DNA of 64,000 nt from Prosapia bicincta (lineage: Eukaryota > Arthropoda > Insecta > Hemiptera > Cercopidae): NCBI GenBank assembly GCA_036971475.1, contig JBAIZL010000004.1:64787753-64851752 (forward strand), in the 5' to 3' direction. Both the position numbers and the translations under genes were made by a program. Below are positions 1 to 11,691 of the stretch, piece by piece. Numbering within the stretch: the first letter of the stretch is position 1; every line of letters begins with the position of its first letter. A model generated the notes under the pieces. That model was not told the origin of the DNA and did not search any database. It worked only from the letters and a program-made list of their open reading frames with translations.

Positions 1-1308
1 ACATTAATATTGTGAAAAGGAATACTCATTTATATATATATATATATATATATAAGTGTGCGTTTGATGTTTTGATAAATAATGAGGCGATAATTTATCC
101 GTCAGTCTGCCTTAAGACCCTCTTCTCTTAGTTACTCAGCATGCGATTGTTAGATATAGTCAGTTTGAAGGCTTCGTTATCTATTGTTTAACATATTGAC
201 CATAATTAAAATATTGATATTTAATTGATACTCATCATTCTTTTTCTATGGTTATAATAATTTGGAGGATTATGTTTTATTGCCTGAAATATACCAAAAA
301 TATAATAGTACTGCGTATGATACGGTAAAATAACATTTCATAGATTTTAAAGTAAGGAAAATTGTAGAACAACATAATTATTAAATATTTTGTATTGAGA
401 CCTACTTTAAATCTAGTTTGTTTATTCACACCAGTAGTAAACGTTAAAACCCTGTTTAAAGGAATAAATAAAATAAAAGTAAAACTTATATATACGAATA
501 ATTATACATTTCCATTTTGGGGATAAATTACGAAAAATATAACAATTTTTTATTTCCTTTTATGTGTTGGTTGAAATAGGTATGATATGTTCTCTAACAT
601 TTGCGCCCTTAGTGCTATCTCTCAGTAAAATATAATATTTCTCATTGGCCAATTTTCATTTAATTCAGTATAACTGTTATTGATTATATTTTTTCGTTCC
701 TATTTCGTCTTGAGAACTACTGGTTAGCCAAAATCTACACTGTACTACCGTTAAAAATGATTTCATTGTTAAAATGAACTTAATCAATAAGAAATGAAAT
801 AGCTTTAATAATTTTAGGAATAACTTATAAAGAGGGGAAATTGTTATGATTTTCAATAAAACCATTTGAAAATTGTTTACACTTTCTTAGTAGCACTAAC
901 TTTTATAAATGTTGTGGGCGGTCGTTTTGCGAGATCTGTCATATTGTCAAGTCAGACCATAACTTACCTTGAGGATTTTGTACGTTGGGGTTAATGAGTT
1001 ATTAGGTTAGGGATGTTGGTGTATTTTGGTGAATATTACGAGATATGATGGCAAAACGTGGTTGTGAGATATTATGTAATTGAGTATGGGTGTAGGGTGT
1101 GGTAATATGATTGTAAATCTCATATTCGGTTATATATAGTTGAATAATATTTGTTTTTTTTGTAACGAATTAGTAGGTTAGAGGTTATTTTTGTATAGTC
1201 ATGACTTCTGGATATGAGGTGTTCAGAGAGGTTTGATTAGGTGTATTTGTTTATTAGTGCTTTTATGTGTTCATGGTGTGTAATATGTCCTCACTATTTA
1301 TACTAAAT
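1..1308. other. AT-rich flank, no gene seen
   Basis: Very AT-rich sequence with a (TA)n tract at about 30-54. No ORF with recognisable content is present. The part from about 900 to 1308 may be the 3' continuation of the Penelope-like unit that follows, because the T/G-rich plus-strand character (A/C-rich on the minus strand) is the same, but I could not identify coding motifs in it. Confidence 0.5.
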
Positions 1309-2211
1309 AAACTGGAGCACGAATTGCAATTCGTTAGTTTATAACCATTAGCATAGATTAAATTATTATTGATTATATCGTTGGGTTTTAATTTTTTGTT
1401 GAAAGTATATTATGAGTGTAGAGTAAGCTATTTTTTAATTTTTTTATGGTGTGTATTGGTTTGTTTGTGGGTTTTGAGTGATCTGTATAGTATTGTTAGT
1501 TAGTATTTTACGGGTTTGTCGTATACGTATTTGTAATTGAGTTATTGAGTTTTTTTAGGCCGTTGTATAGTTTTCGAACATTGTTGTGTTGTATCCATTG
1601 GTTGGGGGCTATATGTTTTATGGCGTTTAATTCTTGGTAGTACTCCTCATTGTCTAACAGGGGATATATCATGGTGTTGTAAGCGGCTAGTTTATGTTGG
1701 TGTGAGTGGTTTGAAGAATTGTGAATGGTAGGAAGATTTATGTATGTTGGTGGGTTTTCGGTATATTTTGAAATAATGAAATTGTTTTTCTGTACCTATT
1801 TGTATAAGGTACACAAAATTAGGAGAAGCAGTTTGTTCTATTTCGGTGGTGTATGTTAGTTTTGGGTGTATGAACCTATGATGTTTAAGAAATATGTGTA
1901 ATCGATGTTTATTCCTTTAGTACAATCATTTCGACATACGTATGCCAGTAGATGATGTTGTCTGAATTTTATATAATATTCAAAACATGGTTTTATAAAG
2001 GATATTGGTTATATATATGACAACTAACTTATAGATATTGGACGTTTTCCCTTCTTATGCTTATAACACATGGCTTTAACCATATCTTATACGTTTTCTC
2101 TTAAACATTTATACGTCACGAATGACCATACAAATGAAGATTCAACCAGTACGCTCAAGAGGTTTTATAGCTGTTTATTCTAGTACATCATTTATTAAAC
2201 AACAAATAAAC
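1309..2211 (-). mobile_element. Penelope-like element 3' segment, copy A (decayed)
   Basis: Read on the minus strand, about 1850 down to 1400 gives broken segments typical of the C-terminal part of Penelope-type reverse transcriptase. These include a stretch ending in NHSHQHKLAAYNTMIY (family pattern: NHP.SHKLAAY) followed by EEYYQELNAIKHIA. Near 1370-1320 the residues YKLTNCNSC resemble the start of a GIY-YIG endonuclease domain (family pattern GIYKL.CN.C). Stops and frameshifts are present, so no functional protein is expected. The block is repeated directly as copy B immediately downstream with a period of about 900 bp. Penelope-like elements often occur as partial tandem copies. Family assignment is from motifs seen by eye. 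Confidence 0.65.
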
Positions 2212-2218
2212 ATATGTA

Positions 2219-3105
2219 AAAACTGGAACACGAATTGCTTAGTTTATAAACATCACCATAGTTTGAAATATTAGTGATTCTGTTGTTGGGTTTTAATTTT
2301 TTGTTGAAAGTGTTGTGTGTAAGGAGTAAGCTATTTTGTAATTGTATTTATGATGTTCTTAGGTTAGTTTGTGGGTTTTGGGTGATATGTATGGCATAGT
2401 TAGTATGGGTGTATCGTATTGCTTATTTGTAGTTGGTTTTCTTTAGGCCGTTGTATAGTTTTAAATCATTGTCGTGTTCTATCCATTGATTTTTGCTATC
2501 TGTTTTATGACGTTTAATTCTTGGTATTATTCCACGTTGTCTAACGGTGTTATAACACGATATATATCATGGTATTGTAAGTGGCTAGTTTATGTTAGTT
2601 TGGGTGGTTTGAAGAGTTGTGAATGGTAGGAGGAGTTGTACGTGTTGACGGGTTTTCGATATACGTTGAATTGATGTATTTGTTCTTCTGTACCTATTTT
2701 TGTAATTAGGAGAGTTAATTGGTTCTGTTTTGGTTGTGTGTGTTAGTTTTGGGTCTATGAAACTGAGATGTTTTAAAAATATGGTACTCAAAGTTTATTT
2801 CCTTTGTATAATGTCATCGAAACACTTACAGCAGTAGATGATGTTGTGTGAGTATTTATTAATATGTAAAAAATGTTTTTTTATAGGATATTACTTGTAT
2901 TAAGGAAATAAAATTATAGATAAAAGACGTTTTCCCTTCCAATGCTTATAACACATGGCTTTAACCTTATGTTTTACTTCTTCTGTAATACATTCACACG
3001 TTACGAATAAAACCTACAGTTAAAGTATTTCCCGTACTATCAAGAGGTTAAACCTGTTTTATACCTGTTTATTCTAGTTCTTCATTTATTGAACAACAAA
3101 TAAAG
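2219..3105 (-). mobile_element. Penelope-like element 3' segment, copy B (decayed)
   Basis: Diverged direct repeat of copy A. Both start with AACTGGA.CACGAATTGC (1309 and 2219) and both end with a segment reading GTTTATTCTAGT..TTCATTTATT..ACAACAAATAAA (to 2211 and 3105). On the minus strand a 68-codon open segment (2791-2585) plus a frame change gives LSFIDPKLTH followed by YRKPVNTYNSS, matching the Penelope RT pattern F(L/I)DL.IT...YRKPT.TD. A GIY-YIG-like YKLSNSCSS occurs near 2250. Many indels separate the two copies, so the duplication is old. It could be a tandem insertion or a post-insertion duplication. Confidence 0.65.
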
Positions 3106-5109
3106 CTGAGATGTTATAGCATAATATCTGATTTCATTGTGCAATGCACAGATGTATTAGCAGTCTTTGGAATCCTATAGAGAGGATATACTCAAGTAGA
3201 GTGATACGTAACCCGAAAATACAAGGAGGTGCAATTAAACCAAACACACTACTTACGTCGACACTTACATAATGCTATGTTCCCGATGGTCTTTTTGAAC
3301 TTCTACACATCATGGTTTACCCACTATGCTAAACCGTATCGTTGATACGTTCGAAGCACTCAGCATACAACTAAAACTAGCTCTGATATCGAAATAATTC
3401 GTCTAGTTCTTTATAGGAAAAAGTTGAAAACTCTATTTCCATAGGTCTAGGAAGTAACTCATTTAATCCTAAATTAAGAAATGTATATAACTTCTTTTAA
3501 AACTCATCAGAACTTTATTAGACAAACTTTCTACATAGCACTTTCTACAAACTTACATAATAACCTGTTAAAATTTGTAAAGCGAGAACAAAGTAATTAT
3601 ATTATACCCCTTAAATACAGCACCGAAATATCTTGAAAAAATAAACATTATGTAACAATGGTTGCTTGAAACTTGGTACAGAACTAGTTTGCTTCTATTC
3701 TCTCCATAATTCACGAATATTCTTCCATGTTTTAAAAATTAATTAAAAAGTAAGCTGAAATAAAAGTAGAAATGATATTGGCTAACTGTTTCTTTTCAGA
3801 CAGTAAAAGGCACGATTTTAATAAAATTCTTCTCAGAAAGCAACTCGACAAAGAACTCAATACTTTTAATAAATAACATCTGAAGATTCAATTAAATTAA
3901 ACAGTTTTGTAGGGACCATATTTTACTTTCATTCTCAAACTCATAAAACAATTTGTAATGATATTTTATTGTATTAAAATATTTCTTCAAATTTTTCAAT
4001 TACATTTAGAATGATTAATCCAAGCTCATTACGTAGGTTAGATCTATCCAACTATAGCTAGTTATTAGCATAAAGTCCACCAGTTTCGATCCTTGTTCCC
4101 ATGACACCATGCCAGCGAGGCTCCATTTGGTTTATCGTTCTATATAGTCAGAAGAGTTACCTTCATTTCTGTTGTGTCTTTCTTATAGTTAATTTGTTTA
4201 TTTTTTCTGATAATATTTACTTCATAATGTTTAGGTTTATGCATGCATAATAAACACTATTTAGAGCAAATGTTTGCATAACATATATTCATGGAATGAC
4301 CACTAGAATAATTCGTTTTTACATTAAGTGTATATAGGTTCTAAAATAAACATCCATGAAAGAGCGAAAAACATAAACTTAATTTCTAATTTTGTTGCAT
4401 CTGACGCTTATGTTTTTGTAACACAGGAGAATATAGGCCAATAAATATCATAAGTTGCTTATGTGGTATTAGCGGGATATAAAGTACCTGTGATTTTTGA
4501 TTCGGTTCAAAGTTTGTTTGACTTCACTCGTGGCAAATAGTATTACATAATAAAATCAATATTTTTATTCGTAATTCTCATTTCAAATTTTTATTTCTTA
4601 ACCCAGCAGAACTGACTTAGAGTTGAAAACGTGATGACTGACTCACGGTTTAATAAAAAAACGGCCGTGTTTCATACAAAGATATTTTTATTTCTATCGA
4701 AATTCCAGAAAAGTATTTCTAAATTGTTATTTGATTATTTTAAGTGGGATATAATTGCAAAAATAATATTTATGTAAAATAGAAAACAATAATTTAATAA
4801 ATCACAGTACTGTTAAATCTATTGTCATTACGCTATAAACAAAAGTTGAGCAGGTATACTAAAAATGTTTTAAAACTAATTTTGTACTTCAAAACTATTA
4901 ATCGACAATATAAGATAAATATTGATACACGGTATATTTATAACATTAAAATTTGCCTACTTCTAAAAACTACAACTTTTGTTTAAATAATATCATTAAA
5001 AGTTTATTTTCCAAGAAACATAATATAAATTTTCAAGACAAAGTAATCAAGATCACTGTATAACATCGGTGTACTATTATTATTCGTCTCTTTATGACCC
5101 TGTAACATC
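3106..5109. other. AT-rich sequence, nothing recognised
   Basis: No ORF of note on either strand, no clear inverted repeats or tandem repeats. The 3120-3420 segment is less AT-rich than its surroundings and could be an old element, but I found no motif. Confidence 0.5.
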
Positions 5110-5684
5110 TTATTCACCATCGCTGTCCATTATGTCATTTTCTTCACCTTCAAAGCAGTCAACACATTCAGATACTGTGTGTTCCTTGCATTCGAATCTT
5201 TGACATAGGTTACTTCTTGTTTTGGTTTTGCAATTTTTCGCCAACCGCATTTGAAGCATCTGCCTTCCATCACACCATCTAAAAGAGCAGCAACTCGTGC
5301 CTGTGGCCTTTCTAATCCTAGAAGCCAATATATAAACTCTTTTGTGAGTATAGGTTTACCTTTAATGGATATTCTTGTCGCCATATAGTATCGGCATGTC
5401 TCCAGTACCAGGCTCTTTAGAAATGATCTCCTATTAATTGGTTGTTCGCTGTTAGCCTTCAACTGTGTCTACACCCCCACCCTCCTTGCTGCTATTGTAC
5501 AATGATACAATATCTGGCTTTCCAAATTTGGGCGAATATAAATCCCTGTCATTCCTATCATCATTATACATAGAAGACCTTTAAATTCCATCCTTGTGTA
5601 AGCAACCACGGCGCAACCATCACTAGATCCGAACTTAAAACTAAAAACGTTCATTGTATAGAAGAATAATTCATCATTAGCCAA
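5110..5684 (-). pseudogene. piggyBac-like transposase remnant
   Basis: Two adjacent minus-strand frames give pieces of a piggyBac-type (DDE_Tnp_1_7) transposase. The segment at 5684-5469 contains EFKGLLCIMMIGMTGIY, resembling the family's conserved block before the first catalytic Asp. The segment at 5462-5130 gives RRSFLKSLVLE and then GRCFKCG. After a frame change (frame at 5328-5110), KTRSNLCQRFECKEHTVSECVDCFE follows in two pieces. The Cys/His series C-x2-C ... C-x4-C-x2-H-x5-C-x2-C is the C-terminal cysteine-rich zinc-binding domain known from piggyBac transposases. The middle of the protein, including most of the DDD catalytic core, is missing, so this is an internally deleted and frameshifted copy. 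I did not find terminal inverted repeats at TTAA sites around it. Confidence 0.6.
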
Positions 5685-7521
5685 AACTAATTAGTATTCT
5701 GTATTTAAAAGTTACCACTTTCAATAACACGAGAATAGAATCACTGTCCAACACACGGACAATTTTAAAACACACTTACTAACTCACTGTCGAAAGCATC
5801 AGTCCTTTACGGAATCGTTCACTGCACTGAACATAGGGGTTGGAGAATAACGGGAAGTGAATGAGGTGTCCCTGGGAAAAGGCACATGAGCTACAGTCAT
5901 GGATAAAACTATCAACACCCAACAGAGATAATTTTCATTTGAAAAACTACTTATCCGGTCTTTTCGACAGGCAAGTCAGTCCTCGCGGGTGAAAGGTGAA
6001 ATTTAAAGTTTTAATAATTATAACATATCTTAAGAATGGAAAGATTAATAAATAATATCTACTGATTTTGTATTACTACTGACGAATACTAATAGAGGGA
6101 AAGGATGGATCTTTTACTTGGACTATGCAGTCAGCAGTGAAGGTAATGTCGGCCAATATTAGCATGAATATGGCGTTAGGGGCAATATTTCAAGACCTAA
6201 TTTGTGCTTGGTGGTTGAAACTTTAAGAAAAATCTATTGCAACCGTTAAGTCGAAACAAATACAATTTATTTTGTTTAGTAGTCTATCTATCCTATTCAC
6301 CAGTGTGTTTCAAAACATATTTATTTTCAGAAAATATTTCAGTATTTATATAAAATAATGAAAGATTTTAGCTTTGAATTCAAACTCTGGAACAACAGTA
6401 AAAGAATTATTTCACCATAAATAGTTTGTTTTAGCAATATTACTTTAAAATTGTAATAACGATAACTTTATAAAACCAAATACGGCATGTTAAAAAAAGA
6501 AGTAAACAAAAGCCAAATCGTGATAAATATTATAGGAGAGGTGTCTTGAAACCAATTAAAATTGCTGCAATGATATAAATCAAGACCATATCTATTCAAG
6601 TAAATGTATGCAGCGAGGTAATTCCATGAAATTTACGATTCAATATACAAGACTGAGAAGACACTTCGGAGGGGATATTTTTCTTGTCATCACGTGTTGG
6701 AATAATATTGAGTTTAATGATAAACGAAATACTTTTACATGTGTAAGTTATAGAGTAGTTTATATTCAAAAAGACCTATCTTTGCGATAGAAAACATGTC
6801 AAAAACGAAACTAAATAGCAATTATAAATATTAAAATAACGAGAAAAATATACATTGCTATTGTTTCCAGAGACGAAAGTGATTACTTGGATTATTCATC
6901 CTATAAAAATATAGAGCTAATATTCTCTATTAAATCTATAAAAACTGAAAATTCCATCACTAATTTATTGTTTTAGATATTTAAAGATGTCAATGGACCT
7001 TACTCATTTACCCATGGTAAATTAAAAGTTCACAACGTGTTACTCAATGTAATCAATTGGGTTGAAACAATAACAATTGTGGACCTAATTTTTTCTACAA
7101 AGAGACATAGCTATTTATATCTTACTTCGAAACTTAAATTTGTATGTGGAATCTATTCTTAATATAATTGCTTCACAAGTTAAAAGACACAAAGTTTATA
7201 TCATATTTGATTATTTTACTTATAAGTGACACGCAAAGTAATTATTTATTGAAATATAACGAGCTATGATTTAAAATAAATTTATGAAGCTGGTAGAGTT
7301 GTAATATTGTTTAGCTAACTACTGTAACATTATTTAACTAATATTAAGATTAACCGCTTATATCAGTCCCTTTTGGTAGGTTATGCCATTATTCACATTG
7401 GGAGGTTTTATCTCCATATATAAATTTTAAAAAAATGATTTCAATCACTTTCTATATGACCACACACGAACATACACAGACTCAAACAAGCACACAGCCA
7501 TACACACACACACACACAAAC
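5685..7521. other. AT-rich sequence, nothing recognised
   Basis: No coding potential seen. Short ORFs such as 6608-6790 have no recognisable motif and look random. A short CA-rich run lies at about 7465-7521 just before the block that follows. Confidence 0.5.
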
Positions 7522-10500
7522 ACTGTCACGGGCAGAACCCTGTCACAATTGCCACCAATAGGGAAAATAGTTAAAAGTAAAGCCAGGTTAATTTTTTTTT
7601 TTTTTTGTTATGACATTAAGCCAAGCCATTGAGAAGGGGGTTGAAAATTTAAAGTAACTTATAGGGGGTCATTTGCAAGGGGAAAATGGTCAAATTCGGC
7701 CTAAAATTACAAACGACATTTCCATAGATACAGAACAACAAATAAAGAACAATGACAAGAATAAGAAAAATTCGTTAGAAGCACGGGAAAAGAGTTATGC
7801 AGCCCGAAATGAGAACAAGTAAATTAATTTCTTTTTGGATGTAACTTCCTTTCTCACGCTCTGGCAGTGATGACGACAGATGCGCACATCTGTGTATGCA
7901 AAGTTAGAGAGATATCGATTTTTGATTGGTCTGATCGAAAAACGCGGGAAAATTGCTACAACAAGGAGCCCAACAGTAAAGGAGGGGCAAAGCGTTACTT
8001 GGCATCGAGAGACGGCGTTAGAAGGTTGGTCAAGCGGAGTTCGCGTGAGTAATAGCCGCGAAGAAATGAACTTTTGTTTTAGTGAATAACGACGATCAAA
8101 AACGATGGCAGGCTAGAAGGTTGTGTTTCGCTGAAATGTAGGAAGTGCTGTTTCATAAATGGGACCCTTTCGGATTAAGATCTATCCGAAAGCGGTGCTC
8201 ATAACTAAGACCTAAAGGTGCTGCGTCGTAAGTCTTAAAGTGTTTCGGAATAATATATAAAAATGCAACGTTACCTGTGGTACAAACAGGAAAGTATGCA
8301 GTGTTTTAAATAGGGACATAGTTTTTTAAAAGAAGAACAGTTTTAATTTTGAAATAGTAAAAGTAGAAAATTAACGATAAACTTTGTAAAAGCTTGTAGT
8401 GTTTTAAAAATGGTGTTTAGAACAGTGTTTCATTTAACTTGCAAATCAAAATTTAACCATCAAGTGCTTAATATCCACAAGATGCCCATGCAGAGGATGC
8501 AAAGACAGAGGACGACACCGTGGGAACAGAAAACGAGCTGTATGCAGGGCGTTGGCCATTTCAAACAAAGGGACGAGGGCTTTCAACATGGCGGACTTCT
8601 TTTTTCAATTTTGGAAGGAGCTGTAAGCGTCACTTGGAGCCGGCACTAAAGCAACCCCCCACATCGAGGTTCCATAGAAACACCTGAGGGAGAGGGAAGA
8701 CTCTCAAGCCTTTGTCCAACGGAAAATTGAAGGTCAGACCGGCACAGTTTTCTTTTTGCAGATGGGAGTTTTTCTTTTGAAAAAAATTTTAAAGGGGAAA
8801 TTGTTCATTAAATTAAATTCATTTAAAAATAGTAGATTCCAAATTGTTTAAACTAAAAGATAGGAGCTGATGGCTTTGTTTAAGGGTGGGGATAAAAGAA
8901 ACAAAATGGCGCAAGACTCATATTAGAGTATAGCATTTAAATTCTAAAAAGATATTTTAAAAATGTAATTTTGAAATATAAAATTCTTAAAGGGTTTAAA
9001 CTTGAAATAAATTAAATTGACAAAAATATGTTCAAACTTATTACCAAACAAAATTAGTAGCAAGGACAGAAAATAGAGTTTAAAAATAGTTGTATTTTAA
9101 AAGTGTAAAAATCAAGTTCTATGTTTCAAGATGGCCGCCAGTAAGATTGTTTATTTACATCAGCTGACTGGAAGGTCATGCGTTACTATGTAGCATTTGA
9201 AGAAATGAAAGGACTTTAAAAGAAATGTTTGTTTTTGTTAAAAGGAGTTGTTTAGTAAATGGCAATTTTAAATAAATCGTTTTTGGTTTTAAATATAAAT
9301 GTTTTTAATAAGAATTAAAATAATATTTTCTGTTTGTTTAAAAAAGGGTTATATCGAAATTTCAAATTTTTATAAAATAAATTTTTGGTTATAAATAATA
9401 CAGATTGAAATCAATGGTTGTTTAATAAATTATATGAGGTAAATTTATTAACAAATAAAAATAAATTACATTAATTTGAAATAAGAAATTTTGTTTTAAA
9501 TTAAGAAAGGGTTATAAGGAACAAATAATATAGCAAATATGGAGAAAATATAATTTTAAAATAAATTTTAAATTTTTTAAAATTGAGATTTAGTAATGAG
9601 AAAAATATAACTATCAACTATGAGTTTTCATAGGATTAAGTGGGTCTAGTAATTGTTCATATAAATAATAGGTATTTTGGTTCATGTTTTAGATGTAAGG
9701 AATAATTTGTGTTTTTTTGGTATTAATTTATATATAAATAATCAGATGTTTTTATTACTGGTATTTCAAAAAAGAGATTTTTATTAACTAAATTCATTGT
9801 TTGATAAATATTAATTAAAATTTTATGAAAATACAATTTTCCTACAGAAATTGTGTTGTTTACATTGTTGTAAAGGTTAATTAAATGTCAATGCATTTTA
9901 TTTCACAAAAGGAAAGGGATAAAAGATTCATTTTGTAAAAGGGTTAAATAAGGGGTTTTCTAAATGTGTTAAATGATTTTCAATAACTATAATAATGTTT
10001 TATATCAGAATCAATCATATAATTAGCAGAAACTTTGGGTTTTAATTTTTCAAATAAATATGGAATTTTCTCTCAGTAAATGAGTCAACATTGTTAGATA
10101 TAAATATGAGTTATTAATTAATTCAGATGACAAGCTTATAGCGTTAAATAGGTGCATTTGTAAGTTTATAACATGGATTCTATTTCAGAGGAGTTGGATA
10201 AATTTTAATTTATGAAAATAATATAATTTCAGGTGATTGTTGGAAACTAATTGGTAAAATAATGTTAATAATCACAAGTCGTTGAAATGTACAAAAGGGT
10301 TAAAATAAAGATTTAAGATTTGTTTTTGATTTAAAGTAAAGGGTTAAATTGTTTAAAGATTAAATAGTTTAAATTCAAAGATAAAGTTTAATCATGTAGC
10401 TAGTTGTTCTGAGGTTTCTTTTTATGAAAGTATTTTTTAATTTTGTTATGTATAAATGTTTTAAATTGGAAGGGTTAAATTTAAATATATAATAAAAAAA

Positions 10501-11105
10501 AATAATTGGGAAAGTTTTTGCAATTTGCTATATTCTTGTCGACTGTGAACAAATTTCAAATTAATAATTATTGGTAAATTTTTCTGATAAAATAATATAA
10601 GCAAGTAAGATGCTTTCAATGTTAAATTGTTTTAAATTGATAGGGTTTTCTGGGTAAAATGTAGTGCATACTGTGCCATGCACAATCAAATAAATAAATG
10701 TAATTAAAAAAAAATAAATATTTTTTAACTAACTTGCAAACATTTTGAGTTTTCATATAAACAAGTTTCTTACACTATCCTACAAAGATGGTCATTTCTC
10801 CGGTTATATGCCTTTCAAAAGAACTCCTCCCCTCTCACCCAAAAGGTCAATTCTCAGCAAGTTAGGTTTTTTGTTTTAAACCCAGGGATTTATCCACTGG
10901 CAGAATTTGGCGAGCAATGCACAGCGTTCGTAACTTCGGCTACGAACGGCTCGTAACAAATTTCTTACCCTGCAGCGGGCGCGAGTGTTGGTCAAGCGCT
11001 TGGAGTTAGTCGACGGAGGGGTTGACCGCTCAGGTAAGTGAGCGTGGTGATCAAAGGGGGCGGCACGGGTTTCTGGCGTGGGCCGGTCCGTTGCAGTTAG
11101 TAAGA
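7522..11105 (+). other. Long C-poor upstream block, possibly long LTR/leader of the retrotransposon
   Basis: From TGTCACGGGCAGAACCCTGT near 7525 the plus strand becomes C-depleted with many AAAGGGTTAAA-like words. This composition is shared with the retrotransposon body (15.5-21.3 kb) but not with the DNA at 11.7-15.4 kb. It contains no coding sequence. A more GC-rich stretch (7850-8110, 8560-8730) and several YY1/Pho-like AA.ATGGCG words suggest regulatory DNA. The block ends just before a primer-binding-site-like motif. I could not find a matching 3' copy, so calling it an LTR is inference. It may be a 5' LTR, an unusual leader, or an older insertion. Confidence 0.35.
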
Positions 11106-11117
11106 TGGCGCCCGAAC
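11106..11117 (+). other. Primer-binding-site-like motif (LTR retrotransposon)
   Basis: TGGCGCCCGAAC is identical to the first 12 bases of the well-known tRNA-Lys type retroviral primer binding site. It lies about 435 bp upstream of the first gag ATG (11553), the expected place. A second weaker candidate, TTTGGCGAGCAATGC near 10908, was considered. Confidence 0.55.
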
Positions 11118-11552
11118 GATAGTGGCCGACGGGTAAAGTTGCGGACTTTCCCGTAAAAATATTTCGGCCTCTATTAAAAAAATTAAAAGGCATGGCGAAA
11201 TTCGACCTACGAAGTGTAAGAAATAAATAATAAAGAATTATAGAAAAAAGTTAGATTGCAGTTTTAGGTTGAAACACTGGTAAATTAATTAACAATAGGT
11301 TAGAAATTGAAATTAGGAGTAAATAGTTTAGTATGAGAAATAGGTTTAAAAGAGTTAAAAAAGTAAAGTAGGGGTAAATAGTAGTAAGTAAAAAGAAGGA
11401 AACACTTGGACGAACGCGCGCATAGGAAACACACGGACTACAACCAGCGACACTTTTATGTAAATAAAAGGATTTTATAGAAAAGGTTTAGAATTAGGAA
11501 ATAGAAAGTAGGAGAGGATAAGAAACAAGGAAGAGATTAAAGAACAGAAGCC

Positions 11553-11691
11553 ATGGCAACACAAAAGCAGCAGGAGAAGAGTGAAATAGAGAAGCTGATG
11601 GCAATGTTGAAGAAAAAAGATGAAAAAGAAGAAGCAAGGAGGCGAACAGGAACGATTAGAAAGACAGCAGGAAAAAGAAAAGCTAATTTGT
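11553..11691 (+). pseudogene. gag 5' end, separated from the rest of gag
   Basis: An ATG at 11553 opens MATQKQQEKSEIEKLM followed by a Lys/Glu-rich coiled-coil type sequence. One frame change at about 11640 is needed to keep the Glu/Arg/Gln-rich character (the next frame reads EQERLERQQEKEK). The sequence then stops abruptly at about 11691. The same kind of Glu/Lys/Gln coiled coil resumes at 15509. Together with the upstream PBS, this suggests the original gag start was split by an insertion. Evidence is compositional and positional, not an alignment. Confidence 0.5.

Noticed and set aside
10899..10920. Alternative primer binding site TTTGGCGAGCAATGC
   Set aside because: Less similar to known primer sites than TGGCGCCCGAAC at 11106, though it cannot be fully excluded.
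10876..11193. 105-codon minus-strand ORF
   Set aside because: It lies over the GC-rich leader and PBS of the LTR retrotransposon and has no recognised motif; likely chance.
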